Part shown: piece by piece, positions 23,211 to 36,483 of the stretch
How positions within the stretch are numbered: the stretch's first letter is position 1
Layout of the letters: each line of letters opens with the position of its first letter
Assembly (NCBI GenBank): GCA_022453515.1
Contig: JAJNNY010000003.1
Coordinates: forward strand, 1,116,001 to 1,180,000
DNA: 64,000 bases
DNA from: Astrocystis sublimbata
Lineage: Eukaryota > Ascomycota > Sordariomycetes > Xylariales > Xylariaceae
Direction of reading: 5' to 3'
Translations under genes and position numbers: made by a program
The notes under the pieces: generated by a model
Seen by the model: the letters and a program-made list of their open reading frames with translations, nothing else
Databases searched by the model: none
What the model was told of the DNA's origin: nothing

Positions 23211-24279
23211 CTACTGAGCAGGGCCCCAAACGCTGTATAACCATTGCCGAAAACCCGTGGGCTCGACATTGACAAGATCATTCAAATTGGGATCTCCGAA
23301 ACTGTATCGACCATCGGCGGTTTGTAGGACTTGCTGCATCGCGTACCACTTGTCGTTTTCGTTGTTTTGGTAAAAGTGATCGAGCCACGCGACTATCTCC
23401 GAATATGGTCTACTGACTACACTGAATTGGACTAGATATCATTAGCCTGCGGATAGAGACTCGAAGACGGTACAAAGACAGCGAACTTACTTTGTCTAAC
23501 CTCGGTGCAATACTCTATGATCTTTTGAGGAGTGAGGCGTGCTCCGCGCATCTTGAACTCGCGAGGCCAACGATCAAGACCAAGGTCAACGGCTTCAGCC
23601 ACGAAACGTGCCACATCATAAGCAGCGGTCATAGATATTTTAATCTGACGACCTTGCGCATCGGCTGCTGGTATTTCAGCAGTGCCGTACTCGACGTCTA
23701 CCAGGTAGTCGCCCTGGTTCGGAAAACGTAACGCGCCCCCCATGTTATAAGCTCGAAGTCCCCCAGGGGCGAAACGTTCGTAGAATATACCACAGGAAAA
23801 TACTGTGTAATTCATCTGATAATGCCGTGACGAAAACCAGTGCCTGAGCTGGCCAAGTGCGGTCGAAGAGCCGTTGTCAAAGGGGTCGGATGCAGGTCTG
23901 TGACCTAGAGAGCCTTCGAATTCCGAGGGTACAAAGGTATGTACTCGAGCCTTTCTCGCCGCATCAATGAGGTTCAGCTGTTCTGGCCCGGCGATCGTCG
24001 ATATCACAAGGTCTACACCTTGCAGTGTGAATTGTAGGGTTTCCAAGTCGTGATAATCAACAACGGCAATTTGGCAGTCATAGTTAGCTTCAAGTTCGGG
24101 ATGTGTCTGTTGGAAGTCAGTGCCGGTTCCTCAGGATCAAGAGTGTGCATACTGACCCTTGTCGAGAGCACGAGGATGGGATGGGCAGTCTCAGATAGTA
24201 CTTGGACTAGGAGAGACGCGAAGCCGCCGGCACCAGCGATCGCTATTCGCATCATCGCAACGTCTGATTTCTTTCCCAT
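23211..24279 (-). CDS. NmrA-like / isoflavone-reductase-like NAD(P)-dependent reductase
   Basis: An atypical short-chain dehydrogenase of the NmrA/PCBER group; the substrate is not predictable. Exons 24157-24279, 23491-24106 and 23211-23416 give 314 residues. The N-terminal dinucleotide motif is IAIAGAGGFASLL. The family features VISTIAGPEQLNLIDAA, FVPSEFEG and a Tyr-containing central region (YTVFSCGIFYERF) follow. The active-site Lys common in plant isoflavone reductases is not evident, as in many fungal members. The exon 2/3 junction uses the second possible acceptor (GTGTAG|TC), because the nearer CAG would introduce a stop. Two alternative start Met residues (positions 1 and 9/10) exist; the first is used. 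It stands alone, with long non-coding DNA on both sides. Confidence 0.87.
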
Positions 24280-27200
24280 TGTGTCGGTGGCGACAGGAAC
24301 TGCGCTTGAATTCCTTTATAGTTTCAGTTTCGTCTAAAAGGGGTTGTGATATCGTCTGTGGCTACTCGTCATGCGACTAGTAACACTGTGCAAGAACTCT
24401 GCGTTGTGAAGTGATGCGAAAGACACGTCTCGATGACTAGTTCGTACTTCGCGAGTCAAACCAGGATCCTCGGGCTCACGATATAGTACGACCGAAGGAA
24501 TAGAGACGATGTTACTTCACCACCTTAGATCCGGAAAATTGACGTCAAGCTGAGTGAGATCTTCAGAGTGAGGTGTCCCAGAACGCAGGTAACAACACAT
24601 GTAAGGTTTTTGGGAGCCGCACGATGGAAGATGGGACCGCCGAAAATAGTGATAGCGATTTAGACAGGCAGTATATGTCAGTACACATCCCTGAGTGGTA
24701 AGCTTTCAGGGTATGTTGAAGGTGAACCAGATTCCAAGAGAGAGTGAAGAGCCAAGGTAGCCGCTAGTTTGATACCATCTCTGCATGTGCTGCCGAATGG
24801 TTCCGATGGCTTTCTTCCCAGTTCGCAGCGTTGGAGAATAAGCCGTGTGGCAGGGATGAATCAACCTCAGGTAACGTCCCCTGAAGACCGAGCTGTGGGC
24901 TTCTTCCATGAAGAACCAAGGATGTCTTCCTAATGAAGCAGAAGCGTGAAGGGGGGTGCTGCCTGAGACGGCCTTGGGACAACATGGCTGATCCCATATT
25001 GGCTTCGGCCGCGTCCGGTGGAGATATCCGCCCAGACATGGCGTATAGTCGAAAGAGTACGTGTGGGAGAAACTGCCAAAGGAGTGTCGATGACAGTGCC
25101 TGACTCCAAGGCTTTCAAGCGGCTCGGAGGAGGCTAATAAGATTCAACACGCGAAAGACGATTCCCTCAGCTACGGCTGTCTACACTGCCCCAAGGCATA
25201 TCTCAGTTATTCGAAAGAAGCCATATAAATCAAGGTTGTCTGCCCCTCCTGTGAGGGTGGTGAACACCCTCCAGAGGCGCAGGTTCACAGGGTGGCCATC
25301 TACTCTACATGGACACAGTAGGGCTGGCTTCACATCGGCACCGAGTGAAAAGGACGAACGCCTAGTTTGAGTTGATGCCTACTCATGCTAGCTGGGTCAA
25401 GCCCAGTCTGCAGAACGAGGACCCATTGTCGGGTCAGACTGCTGCATGTTGCAGGCAGCCAGAGTGGGATTTGGGCAAATTGGTCAGAAACCGGACTGGG
25501 ACAGTATACTACTGCAAGATGCACATTGTCAGATGAATGCGGCTTCTGGCGGGATATGATCAGAGGTACCTTAGACGAAGGCTAGAGCCTCACCGAGTCA
25601 TCGCCGTCGTTGTCATTGTCCATGAACGGACGTGGATAGGACAGGACTAGAGGAGACCGGTAATCATCTTACTTGATCCAGTCAGACAGTAATCAACGAA
25701 GCTGCCACGATGGTGGCTATCCCAAGTCGATTCTTCGGTTCTTGGTACAGAGGGTGCAAGTTGGAAGGTGGTTACGGCGTCAGGATTGGATGCGACGACG
25801 ACGAATCATCAACGGCATACGGCGAGTGACTAGATGAGCAGCGCAGCAGAAGACAGGCTACAGGCTACCGTCTGGTGACGGTACTAGATCGGTGGTTTCC
25901 GTTTGTTTCGATGATTGATGCAAATGACATTACTTATTTTCTGTATTGTCATTCGTTGGCATAGCCAGACCGGGGGGACTCTGAGGATGTGGAGTTTGGG
26001 GGCCAAGCCAGACGCGTGGGACACACTTCAAGGTTGACGGGACTCATGGTTAAGCTGATGGTGATGGAGGGGTCGCATCCCTGCCACACTGGCATCTGGA
26101 TCCACAGGGCTGGCACTGTTGCAGATGGCCCGCGAACCTGGTTGCCTGGCCCAACCTTAGGGTACCTTTGTTATCTAATCAAGCCTAGCCCGTAGTGGGA
26201 AAATTAAATGCAAATGTCCTCCTCATTAACATAATAGTTGAGGAGGCTTTTAAACAAGACACGACTATTAATTCTTCCTCTATTTACAACGTGTATCCTA
26301 TTTGAAAATCTATTACTGCTTATATTATTATTGTAGAAACCAGTTTACAAAAAGATTTCCACAGGTTATGTGTTGATTGCTCCAAGATGAAATTTGCCCT
26401 TAGTTGATCGGAGGGATGTGTAGCTCTTCCATTTATTTTTCACGCTGTGAGGCTCCAGCGTCTTGCCGCAGCCTGCCAAGGCCTGCACTCCGCCGAAGTC
26501 CCACTAGCGGCACACGCCACCGAGCAGGGGGCGAAGATGTGCTGGGTGGGTATCGCGAGGAGCTGCCAAACGATGCCACCTTCTTTCCAGAAAGCCAACC
26601 CTGCCAGTCCAGTCGCCACCGTTGGACTACATACACCTGACACGCCAGCCACACAACCCGACAGAAGTCCAAAGTCCTACGGATTGCCCCTGCCTATCAG
26701 AGAATTTTGTCGTCGTCGCGTGCTTTCGGAAATTCCCATCGCTGTGGAAACCAACGAGAGCGCGTCCAGATTATTTGTTCGTTCGCGAGTTCCAGCGTAC
26801 CTACCTAGTATACCCTAATACTAAGGTTGCCTACTCTCTCCGCTCAAGCAAGCCCACGGCTAATGCCGTGACTACTGTTCCCTCCTACTGGGTCGCATAC
26901 CGCGCGTGGACTTCATCTCATTCTGAAGATGTAAGCCTACTAGGTAGGTAGGCAGCGGGTGCCTCTGTGGCACGTACTGGGCAACATTTTCTCCTACCAT
27001 TGGTCTTTTGTTGATCTCATACCGAGTCGGGGCTTTTTTCTTCCCAACGCGTCGGCTCACGCACGAGTCCACTCGGACATGGCCGCCGTGCAAAGAAGCA
27101 AGCCTTCTTCTAGTCATGTAACGTCATGCCAAAACGTCCGGGCTGATTGCATCAGATACTACCTTCCGCGGATCGCATCCTCGCTTCCGGGGTCTTGGGT

Positions 27201-28937
27201 AGCAATGGTAGGACTTGGGGAGAGTGAGTTATTCTTCCACCGATGGCACTTTCGGACGTTCTAGAGAATGGCCAAGGGTGCTTGCTGCCCATTTGGAATG
27301 CCATGCAGAAAGGTTGCAGCAGCCAATCTTGATGTCGTGGTACCGAGGCACATGTGGTTACGCAACTGCGGCTGCGACACTAGCTAATTATTGCACAGGC
27401 TGTCAAAATTACTGTCAAAATTAGAATCCCATAGAGTCGGGATCCCTAACGTTTCTAGTCGCTTATACAGCCTTCGGGGCTATAGTGTGGACAGTGGACA
27501 AGAAACGGAAATGAAAAGTCTCAAGGGACCTTTGGCAACCCGCCGAGAAACCCAGTGCCAAATTTTTATATTCCATGGGAAGTGGATGATACTACCTTCC
27601 ACTGCTCGAGCAGAGACAACACAGCGGGGTATAGAGTCATCGGCTTTTTGAATATATGTGCCTAGACATCTGGTTCGTCTAGGCCCTAGCTCATAGGACT
27701 GAGCCCTTTCGTCTACGCTTCTTGTCTACTTGCACGGCCCCACGTTCTCGTCTGCTCCTCTGCAGAACTGTAACAGGGGGAGGGGGGGTTCCTCGACTAG
27801 ACCGATGACAGCATGTCATGTATATCTCGCTGAATCGAAACGCCGAGTTTCCGATTGAATACACAAGAGCCTCATGGCACTATAGAATGACATAATATGG
27901 ACCCGGCCCGATGGTCACACGCAACCCAAAAGTGGTTCTCAATGTCATAGGCAGAGGGTCAACATCATACTCACACCCATGATTATAATTATAATCATCT
28001 AGGACGATATCGAACAAGGGTGAGAGCTAACTATATGAAACACAGGCTTGCTTACTACCTACTGCATAGACTAATGTGACAACGGAGACGATGCCGTTGG
28101 GGAAAGGCGCCTGCATTGTCATCCAGGCTTCCCGGCCTGATGGTTCCATGTAACCATGAGATAAGCCGGAGAACCTGGGTTTTAAGATTGAGTACGACTC
28201 TGCATGGAACTTCTGTGAGTTACCAAACGAAAGGATCGAGAGGCGGTGTTTTTATCAATCCGGATTGCTTCAATTGCCTGGGATCCAGTGCGTACATACA
28301 CAATCACATGTGATCAAGCATCTTCCGCAGCAACACCCATGATGACTACCTCGGCCCGCAGTGTGAATTATACCTTTATGAATTTGTTCTCACTGGTACC
28401 TACCCAGGTAATACTATCACAGCTCCCGACAGATACACAGGTCGATCAGACAGGTGGTTGTATTGGGAGAGAATCTACTGTGTGGGCTATGTGTGCCTCT
28501 AGGCTTAAATACCTAGGTACGTAGAAATACAGGCTACACTGTGCCTTCCTTCGTAGACGCTCCTACCTTCGACGTCTTCAAGGTTAAAGTTGCCGTCGTT
28601 TTATAGAATTTCAAGCCTAAGGGCGTTCAGTTGTGCTAGTTTATCCATTGGCCCATTCTTTTACACGAGGGTAGTAATGAGATTGCTATTTCTCAACATG
28701 TAGTCACATTAACACAGTCACATGTGAGATCCGAATTGGTAAATTTTTGGAAGTTTGTATTACTTTCTATCACTTGACTGCGCGTGCATGGCAGCTCAGG
28801 CTCATGACCCTTCCGCACAACAAGCACAATCCCATCCCGTTATTATTCCATTTATTCCTCAAACTTCCTGGGGGTATCATATCTTCACGTTATCGTTGAA
28901 CTCTCCATCGGAAAACCGCATCGAACCTTGCACAAGT
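24280..28937. other. Gene-poor stretch of 4.7 kb
   Basis: No credible gene. Open frames here are short and unspliced models do not extend. An AT-rich patch lies at 26210-26350. Short TAGG motifs occur near 26805 and 26942. A perfect 20-base palindrome is at 27979-27998 and an exact TACCTAGGTA at 28510-28519. A G-rich run is at 27775-27788. It may be an old, eroded region, but no transposase or reverse transcriptase remnant was recognised. Confidence 0.5.
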
Positions 28938-29640
28938 TTACTTGCGCTCGGCCTCCGCCTTCTTGGTGATGTCGTGCTCGGCACCGCGCTGCTGTGTCTT
29001 GCCGACGTCGTGCTGGTCCTGGTACTCCTTCTGCGCCGATGCATTGCCAGTAACACCAGCGACGGCGGAGCCAAGGGTGCCGGAGACGCGGTCGCTGACG
29101 CCAGACACGTAGTCGTTGACCTGGCCCTTGGCCTCCTGCTCCTGGCCTTCCTTGTTCTGGTTGCGACCAGCGGACTTGAGACCCTGTGGTGCCATTGTAT
29201 TAGTTTGATACTGTTGTTGTTGATAAGATAAAAGGAGATTGGATATAGCAAGCTTACCTCAGAGCCGAGAACACCGCCGAGAGCCTCCTTGGCGGAGCCT
29301 ATCGTCTGGTTGTACTGGCCGGCGGAGCGGTCGGGGTCGTCCTTGGTGACGGCGCCCGATGATGATGCGGTGAAGCCGGGGATTTTGGCGGTTGCTTGGG
29401 ATGCATCGTGCTCGAGTTCGGCCTTGTTCTGCTTGGCTTCGCCCTTTGTCTGAATGTAAAATCACTGTTAGCTTGTGTATGTCTTCATTGGTAAGAGTGT
29501 TACAAATTCGCAGGATGGGGAAGAGGGATGCGTACCTGGTCGGCAGTGTTACCGGTGATGCTGCCGAGCGCGTTCTGAGCAGCGCCAGTGACAGCGTCGA
29601 TGGTCGACTGGAGGGTAGAGGGGTTGTTGTTGGAAGACAT
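28938..29640 (-). CDS. CsbD-like stress-response protein (fungal cruciform-DNA recognition family)
   Basis: A small hydrophilic protein with CsbD-like repeats. Fungal relatives are often annotated as mismatched-base-pair and cruciform DNA recognition proteins, though stress protection is the better supported idea. Exons 29536-29640, 29258-29449 and 28938-29183 give 180 residues, all junctions in phase 0. Two repeats of the pattern G-S-x-G-x-x-x-D-Q-x-K-G-E-A-K are visible (TGNTADQTKGEAKQNKAELE and GRNQNKEGQEQEAKGQVNDY). The sequence is rich in Gln, Ala, Gly and Lys and lacks Cys and Trp, as in hydrophilins. No signal peptide. The start gives the usual MSS-N-N-N beginning. A shorter product starting within exon 3 is unlikely because the first two exons carry the first repeat. 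Confidence 0.85.
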
Positions 29641-31139
29641 GGTGATGGATGACTTGTTGATTGATTGATTGATGAGGTGAGAGAAGTATTGAAGTGGCAG
29701 GTTGGTTCTTGATGTTCTGGTGTGTATTGGGAGAAGGATTGTTCACAAGTGGGAGGATGCAGCGCTTTTATAAACGCAGTAGGCAAACCTCGGTTTCAGA
29801 TCGAAGCAGTTACGAAAGTGACAGTCAGTCAAAGAAACCAATCGATGGCAGTGACGATAGCGGCGACCAGCGCTACGCAAAGACGCATATGTCCACATGA
29901 GCTCTCGAAGCTGCGAAGGGAGCTACCTATGATGTCATAGTCGGCAAGCTGGGCCCAGATCTCTGCGCAGACCCAATTCTTACCCCACCATCCACTGCCC
30001 GACTTCCGGGCACGAGGGGCAATTGCCTCAGCTCAGGGATCTCAGGGCTGTTTGCAAACGCGGCCCCATTCCCACCGTCTACATCATTGGGAATCTACCT
30101 CCAAAGATGCATATGTACAACACAGCTAACCCGCATGGACCGGGTGGAACAGCGCCGAGGTCGTTGCCCCCCCCTTGTCCCTTTTGCACACCCCTGCTCG
30201 CCTGCCTCTCTAGATGCCAGGATTTGCTGGGTCTAGGAGGCTATTGCTATTGTTTCTCCATGTTCGGCAGAATCGCATGTGATATTGGAGTGATATGTCA
30301 TCATCCATACAGGGTCTTTTTTGTGGTTAGCTTTTCTTATGTCAACCAAATAACTTTTTCCATGATATTGCATGATCGATTACATCTCAACTGCATACAT
30401 AGGAGTTAGTCCATCTAACATCCATGTGGCAGGGTCGCATTGCTGGCTTGTTAACATAGCCGAAGGTGTTATACCTACCAAATATATATATATATGTACA
30501 TTTGGGTGCTAATTGAACTAACTTTGTGACCAAAATTGAGGAGGTTTCAATTGATACGATTAGAAAGCAGGGATTTTCAGGTATATTTGAAACTTGAATC
30601 AAATGCATTCGATAAACAATCATACTTGCGACAAGTTGCGAAAGCCACTGTGTTAGTTATGGATTTCTCAGCACCCAAGGGATACCATAAATATCTCCTA
30701 GATCAATTCAAATTTTTAATTTAATTCCTAGGTAGGTAGGTAGGTGGTCTCGTCCACTACAGGCCCCTTGCAAGCGTCGATGAATTGATGTGGCGGGGTG
30801 CGGAGGAGGATGGTTGCTATGAACCTTCCCATTCCGCTTGCCTCATACGCCTTGAGGGCTTAAAGTACACTGGTATCGAATACATGATCTAACAGAATCG
30901 TCCGTATCATAGCGAGGGACATCCAAGCCACTCGTTCGTTGCTCATGAAAGAATGCGGTGGACAGAGTCCTCACGCTCTAGAAGAGGCCACTTATGTATA
31001 TTTGTTCGCTTTCCCATAATCCACCTAAGCGATTGTACACCCACCACCTGAACTCCGTTATCGCCAATTCCAGGATTTTTTATTTTTACACTTGCATTAC
31101 GGCCACCATGAGTTATAGCGACTGGTGGTGTTGTTGGGA
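29641..31139. other. Intergenic 1.5 kb
   Basis: Promoter side of the CsbD-like gene and 3' flank of the cysteine desulfurase gene. Contains an (AT)n run at 30481-30495 and a (TAGG)n run at 30727-30745. No gene recognised. Confidence 0.45.
30727..30745. repeat. (TAGG)n microsatellite
   Basis: CCTAGG followed by repeated TAGG units, in AT-rich intergenic DNA. Confidence 0.75.
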
Positions 31140-32905
31140 TTAATGCTGGCTCCATTCGATCGTGTTCAAGTCGATACCTTCCTGGACAAGCTCCCAGAGA
31201 GGACTCAACTCTCTCAGGAAGGTAACGCGCTCCTGAACGGCCTTGAGCACGTAGTCGATCTCTTGGACTGATGTAAATCGACCAATACCGAACCGGATAC
31301 TGCTGTGGGCGCTCTCGTCGCTGTTGCCCAGCGCACGTAGGACATAGCTTGGCTCCAGGGATGCAGAGGTGCATGCACTGCCTGATGACAGTGCGATGTC
31401 CTTCAAAGCCATCAAGAGTGATTCACCCTCAACATATGCAAATGAAACATTGACGCAGCCAGGGTAAAAATGATGGGGGTCACCATTCTGAGTTGCGTGT
31501 TCCAGGGATAAGAGGCCTTTGAGTAACCGATCAGAGAGCGACTTGATATATTTCGTATCGTACTATACAATCGCATTAGCCCGAGCTTCCATGTAAGGTC
31601 TTGTAAGTTGGAACAGAGGCAAATAATTCAGACGCAAGTGCTGTGTGTCAACAAGAAAAGTCCGGTCAAGGAGTTCAGCAAGCCATGCATGTTCAAGCGG
31701 ATCATCAATGAAAAGAAGTCTAGAGATGCCAGGCAAATTGCATTCAAAAGCAATCTACCGGGCACCTAACAAATCAACGAGATTTGACTTACGGGCATGT
31801 CTTCTTTCGCGATTCGGCAGGCTTCACCGAAGCCAACGACAAGAGGGGGAGCGATCGTACCGCTGCGTAGTCCACGTTCTTGACCCCCACCACTGATGAT
31901 AGGATCTAACCTCACACGCGGCCGTCTCCGGACGTAGCAGGCGCCAATTCCCTTGGGGCCGTAGATTTTGTGTGAAGAGATGGACATCAGATCGATGTTC
32001 ATGGCGTTGACATCAAGTGGAATTTTTCCCACGGCCTGGGCGGCGTCGGTATGGAAGAAGACCTTGTTTTTGCGACAGAGCTTGCCAATCTCCTCCATGG
32101 GCTGAATAACACCAATCTCATTGTTCACTGTCATGATACTGACCAGAGCCGTATCGGGCCTGATAGCGGCCTCGAGCTCTTCCATGTTTATCAGACCATT
32201 GTTCTGAACTGGCAAGTAGGTAACTTCGAAGCCCTCGTCCTGTAAATGGCGGCAACTGTCGAGCACGCATTTGTGCTCGGTCTGGCTCGTGATGATATGT
32301 TTTTTCTTGCCGGAGCGACCGAAGAAGCGAGCGACGCCCTTGATGCTCATGTTGTTGCTTTCGGTGGCGCCACTTGTGAAGATGATCTCCTTGGAGTCTG
32401 CGCCAATTAGATTTGCCACATGCTCGCGGGCCTCCTCGACAGCCTTCTCGCTTTCCCATCCGTAGGCGTGTGTACGTGAATGGGGATTGCCGTAGACACC
32501 GACAAAGAAGGGCAGCATGGCATCAAGAACTCTAGGGTCGACGGGGGTGGTAGCCTGCATGTCGAGGTAGATGGGTCGTTGTCCGTCGTCCATCAACTTG
32601 GCTTCCTTGAGGACCTCGGCGACGGGGCTGCCAGCGACATTGAGGGCACTCGCGGAGCCTGGCATGACCAGCTCGCCCTTCTCGTTCATAAAATCATTCC
32701 TGTCCAGCTTGATGGCAGTATCGACGTTGACTTGGGCATTGTCTCGTTTGGTCTCGGAAACATAGCCTCTTCGCACAGTCCTCGAGACTGTGGAGGCGGC
32801 GAATCGGGGTATAGGGTGGGACAATCGTGAAGGCGTGGTCGCAATAGACTGCGCAAGGCCAAGGCGTGATGCCCGTCTCAAGGCCGTTGACGCTACATTG
32901 GCCAT
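31140..32905 (-). CDS. nfs1: Mitochondrial cysteine desulfurase (Nfs1)
   Basis: A pyridoxal-phosphate enzyme supplying sulfur from cysteine for Fe-S cluster assembly on Isu1 and for tRNA thiolation. Exons 31793-32905 and 31140-31562 give 511 residues. The Arg- and Ser-rich, acid-poor N-terminus (about 1-50) is a mitochondrial targeting sequence. PLP site: [10 protein letters not shown], with K313 as Schiff-base lysine, and SQTEHKC. The persulfide-carrying cysteine is C435 in SSGSACTS. The NEIGVIQP and SGATESNN motifs are intact. The 230-nt intron is long for this window; it joins EDMP to YDTKYIKSL in phase 0. It sits back to back with the Rvs167 gene, with a 1.35 kb shared upstream region. 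Confidence 0.95.
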
Positions 32906-34258
32906 ATTAAGAGGTTGGTGATGGAGGTTTCGGTGGTCGTGGAGGTGTTGGGGAGGTGAGAAGTCCGTGGAGGCGAAAGCCTAGACGGCAACATCAGATT
33001 ATCTCGATTATGCGTACATGCCGTAAAACCGAAGTCGGGCGGGCTCGGTGTTATCGGGGAAGATCCCGCACCCGCATCTTTGTCCCGCACTTGCATGCCC
33101 CCCGATAAGGTAAGGCGGGCTCACTTACATAAGATCGCCAAGGACGGAGACACCAGGTGTCTGTCAGCTCCGCCAGCTGCGGCATACTCTTGGCAGCCAA
33201 GACACACTAGGATTGGCGATGCCTAATTAAAGCCACGCCATGCCGTCATCAATTTGGAATGTGACGGGAGGGGCTTCGGATGACGTTGCAATCTCTCCAA
33301 ACAAAAGGAAAGGGTGCAGCGATCGAAACTCCGACCTAGCCGGGGAAGTACCTAACCTCCACACAACAGTCGACAGCCCTAGAGACCTAGATTGGGGTGT
33401 TGAATTGCGTTGATATTGCTCGTGACACTTCGAAATAATACATTTTGGACAACGAGATCTTGTAGTACTTCACCTCAGAGTTTTATTACCACGTAGGTAT
33501 TCTACGCAAACACCACCAGCTTCATCTGTATGTAAGGACCTAGTCACATGCCTATACAGCTGGCTCCGGGTACTGTGCCTCACTAATACTGTACATAGCA
33601 CCTGGGCAGTAGTGCACAGTCGCCAAGCCGCGGAATGACGACGGTCACTGCGGTCTGGCATCCAAGCGACCAAGGTCCTTTTTAGCACTGCAGCACTGCC
33701 ACGCGAACTGCCACGAGAACTTCTTGATGCTCAACACGGAAGGCAGCCCCGACAGAGACAACTGACTGACTGACAACTGCGCACCACTTATTCCATTTCA
33801 CCTATTTGGGCCTTGACTTCAATTCCGCTTCTGCCTGCGGCTTACAGCTTACCTACCCTCCCGAGCCTCCCTCTTTATTTTGAACCTGGTCGCCTGCATT
33901 CACCCCAAAACCAACTATAATCATTGCGTACAACCTTTTCACTACTATCTATTGCCCATCATTGGAAACCAAACCGAGCGCTGCATCGCATCGCACCCCC
34001 TTGTATCGCTTCCTACAACGCATCGAGACTGTGCCAGCAGCACCCCTCTAGATAGTCCTCTGCATAGACTCACTCTCTCGTCGCCCGACTCCGACCCAAG
34101 ATTTGAACGGACCCGCCTGCTGCGAATCCCTACCCCGCCGTCGATCGCCGGGTTTCGCGCATCACCAAGCAATCATCGATATCTGCAGCCCACCCCCCGC
34201 GCGTATGCGTACATACCGTCGATCTCGATAGCATACATAGCCATTGGCCTCGGAAGAC
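32906..34258. other. Divergent upstream region of nfs1 and the Rvs167 gene
   Basis: Contains both promoters. The part from 33780 to 34258 is pyrimidine-rich and probably the Rvs167 5' UTR. An open frame runs through it from 33880 into the gene, but it reads across the first intron and is not the protein start. Confidence 0.5.
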
Positions 34259-35771
34259 ATGAGCTTTCGCGGGTTTCAGAAGAGCGTAGTTCGCGTAAGT
34301 CGCTGTCGCTCATGCTCTTGCTCCAAGACACCCTGCCTTTTGACTGCTGCCTCGTGACCCATGATCTATTTGAATGCGCCTGCTTGGATGAGGCTGACGT
34401 GATCATCTCCTGCCAGGCGCCGCAACAAATCAAGGCTAGGTTTAGCATCGGCGAACATACTAAGGATGCTGTCTTCATCGACTCGGAACGCCGTTTTCAG
34501 GAGCTCGAGTCTGAGACGAAACGTCTCCATGATGGAAGCAGGAAATACTCCGAGGCCATAACCGGCATGCTCCAGCACCAGATCGAGTTCAGCAAAGCCA
34601 TGACCGAGATCTACAAACCCATATCCGGCCGTGTGTCCGATCCCGACTCGCTCGTCGTCCACGGCAATCCCGAAGGTATCCGCGCCTGTGAGGAGTACGA
34701 AGCCGTCGTCAAAGACCTGCAGGATACAATTGCCCCTGAGCTCGAGATGATAGAGTCGCGCATTATCCGTCCCTCGAATGAGTTGCTCGATGTGCTTAAA
34801 GTCATCCGTAAGACCGCCGTGAAGCGAGACCACAAGCAACTCGACTACGATCGCCGCCGGACCACGTTAAAGAAACTGCAAGATAAGAAAGAGAAAACCG
34901 CCAAGGACGAGAAAGCCATATGGAAGGCCGAGAGCGACATGGAGACGTCTACGCAGGAATACAACTACTTCAACGACTTGCTGAAGGAAGAGCTGCCCAA
35001 GCTCTTCGGTCTGGAGCGCGAGTTTATTCAGCCTCTCTTCCAATCCTTCTATTATATGCAACTGAACATCTTCTACACCCTGCACGAGAAAATGCAGCAA
35101 TGCGACATTGGCTATTTCAATCTCAACCTCGACATCTTGGAGGCCTTCGAAGAAAAGCGTGGGGATATACAAGAGCAGGCTGAGAAATTGACTATCGTGC
35201 GCTTCAAGACCAGTGGTCGCCAGAAACCGCCAAAGTACGGCCAGAAACCTGCCGCCCTCACGGCAGGCAGTCAGCCAGCCTTACTCACCGAAGGCCCATC
35301 GACGTCATCATTAGCATCGTATGAGTCGCCCGTGCCGCCCACGTCACCAGATCCCGCCCCCGCCCCCGCTCCCGCGTGGAAACACAACCAGCAGACGCAA
35401 GCTGAGCCTTCCGAAAAGCCACCTCCGCCCTATTCAGCTGTGCACAGCCCCAACCCTTCAGCGCTTGCGGCGGCGGCGGCCGGAAAGCCCAAACCGCCAC
35501 CGCCGAAGCCGAAACCCAGCCGGTTGGCTGGAGCCTCGGTGGCTGAGACAGTCACGGCCCTATACGATTACTCTGCGCAGGCCGAGGGGGACTTGAGTTT
35601 CCGAGCCGGAGATGTAATAGAGATCGTGACGAAAACAAATAATGAGAATGAGTGGTGGACGGGTAAGGTGAACGGGAAACAGGGACAATTCCCAGGTGAG
35701 TCACTTTGTGCACCCGCTTAGAGCGAAACTAACAAAATGTGATTGTAGGTAATTACGTACAGCTCAACTAG
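34259..35771 (+). CDS. rvs167: BAR-SH3 protein, Rvs167/Hob1/amphiphysin family
   Basis: A membrane-curving scission protein of endocytic actin patches, expected to form a heterodimer with Rvs161. Exons 34259-34294, 34417-35695 and 35749-35771 give 445 residues. The start MSFRGFQKSVVR is encoded by a 12-codon first exon and matches the family's amphipathic N-terminus, followed by APQQIKARF. The BAR domain spans roughly 15-245 and is rich in charged coiled-coil helices. A Pro/Ala linker (about 270-375) contains PAPAPAPAW, KPPPPYSA and KPPPPKPKP. The SH3 domain (about 385-445) shows ALYDY, the Trp pair EWW and the terminal GNYVQLN. The last exon encodes only seven residues and completes the SH3 fold. 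Confidence 0.95.
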
Positions 35772-36483
35772 AAGCGGACGCATCGTCTTACTGTATAACT
35801 TCCCCTGAGCCTCGGTGATGGTGAGACAACATCGATATCCATGCACTGTAACACCACAGATTGGCCAATTGGGTAGTTCAGGTCCCATACCATTGTTAAA
35901 GGGTATTACTTGTGGTCACTTGAGATGGAAAAAATGGTAATTTACCATCACGGCAGCGCTCGCTCTGACACGTCGACATGATCGAATGGGGTCTATTATA
36001 ACCCCCACCCTTGGATGATATGATAGAATAAGTAGTGATGAGAGGTAGCTTGTTACGAGGCGATTCATGAGATATCAATTAATTATACCCATTCTGCTGC
36101 TCTTTTTCGTCTCACCTCATCAGTAAATGTGGACTTCGCTCGTAACTCCGCATTGGGTAGTGTTGGCTATCTTGCGCTCTGGTTTGTTGGATTGGAGATG
36201 AATAGCATGAGGCGAGATAAAGCAATCAAAAGATTTAATGGCTCTTGCTTTTGATTGGGATACCTATACAACACTAAGCAGGTGAGTGTGTGGGTATTTG
36301 GTTATGCAGCGAGCAATGAGAAAACTATACTGAGCAAAATTGTGAGTCACTTCCTAGGTACCATTGACCTGAGCCTAATTGTCACCTCTCGGTATTAAAT
36401 TCTACGTGGGACCAAATACTAATATTATAGCGTCCGAGATCGAACCGGCTTTATCAAACGCTACATCCTCACGTAGAGTAGCG
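35772..36483. other. Intergenic between convergent Rvs167 and MFS genes
   Basis: 3' flanks only; CTAGGTACC motif near 36355. No gene. Confidence 0.45.

Noticed and set aside
26447..26818. 123-codon plus-strand frame overlapping minus-strand frames
   Set aside because: Open on both strands, low-information sequence, no recognisable domain.
33880..34258. Upstream extension of the Rvs167 open frame
   Set aside because: It reads through a clear intron (CGC|GTAAGT to CCAG|GCG). The true N-terminus MSFRGFQKS is in the 36-nt first exon.
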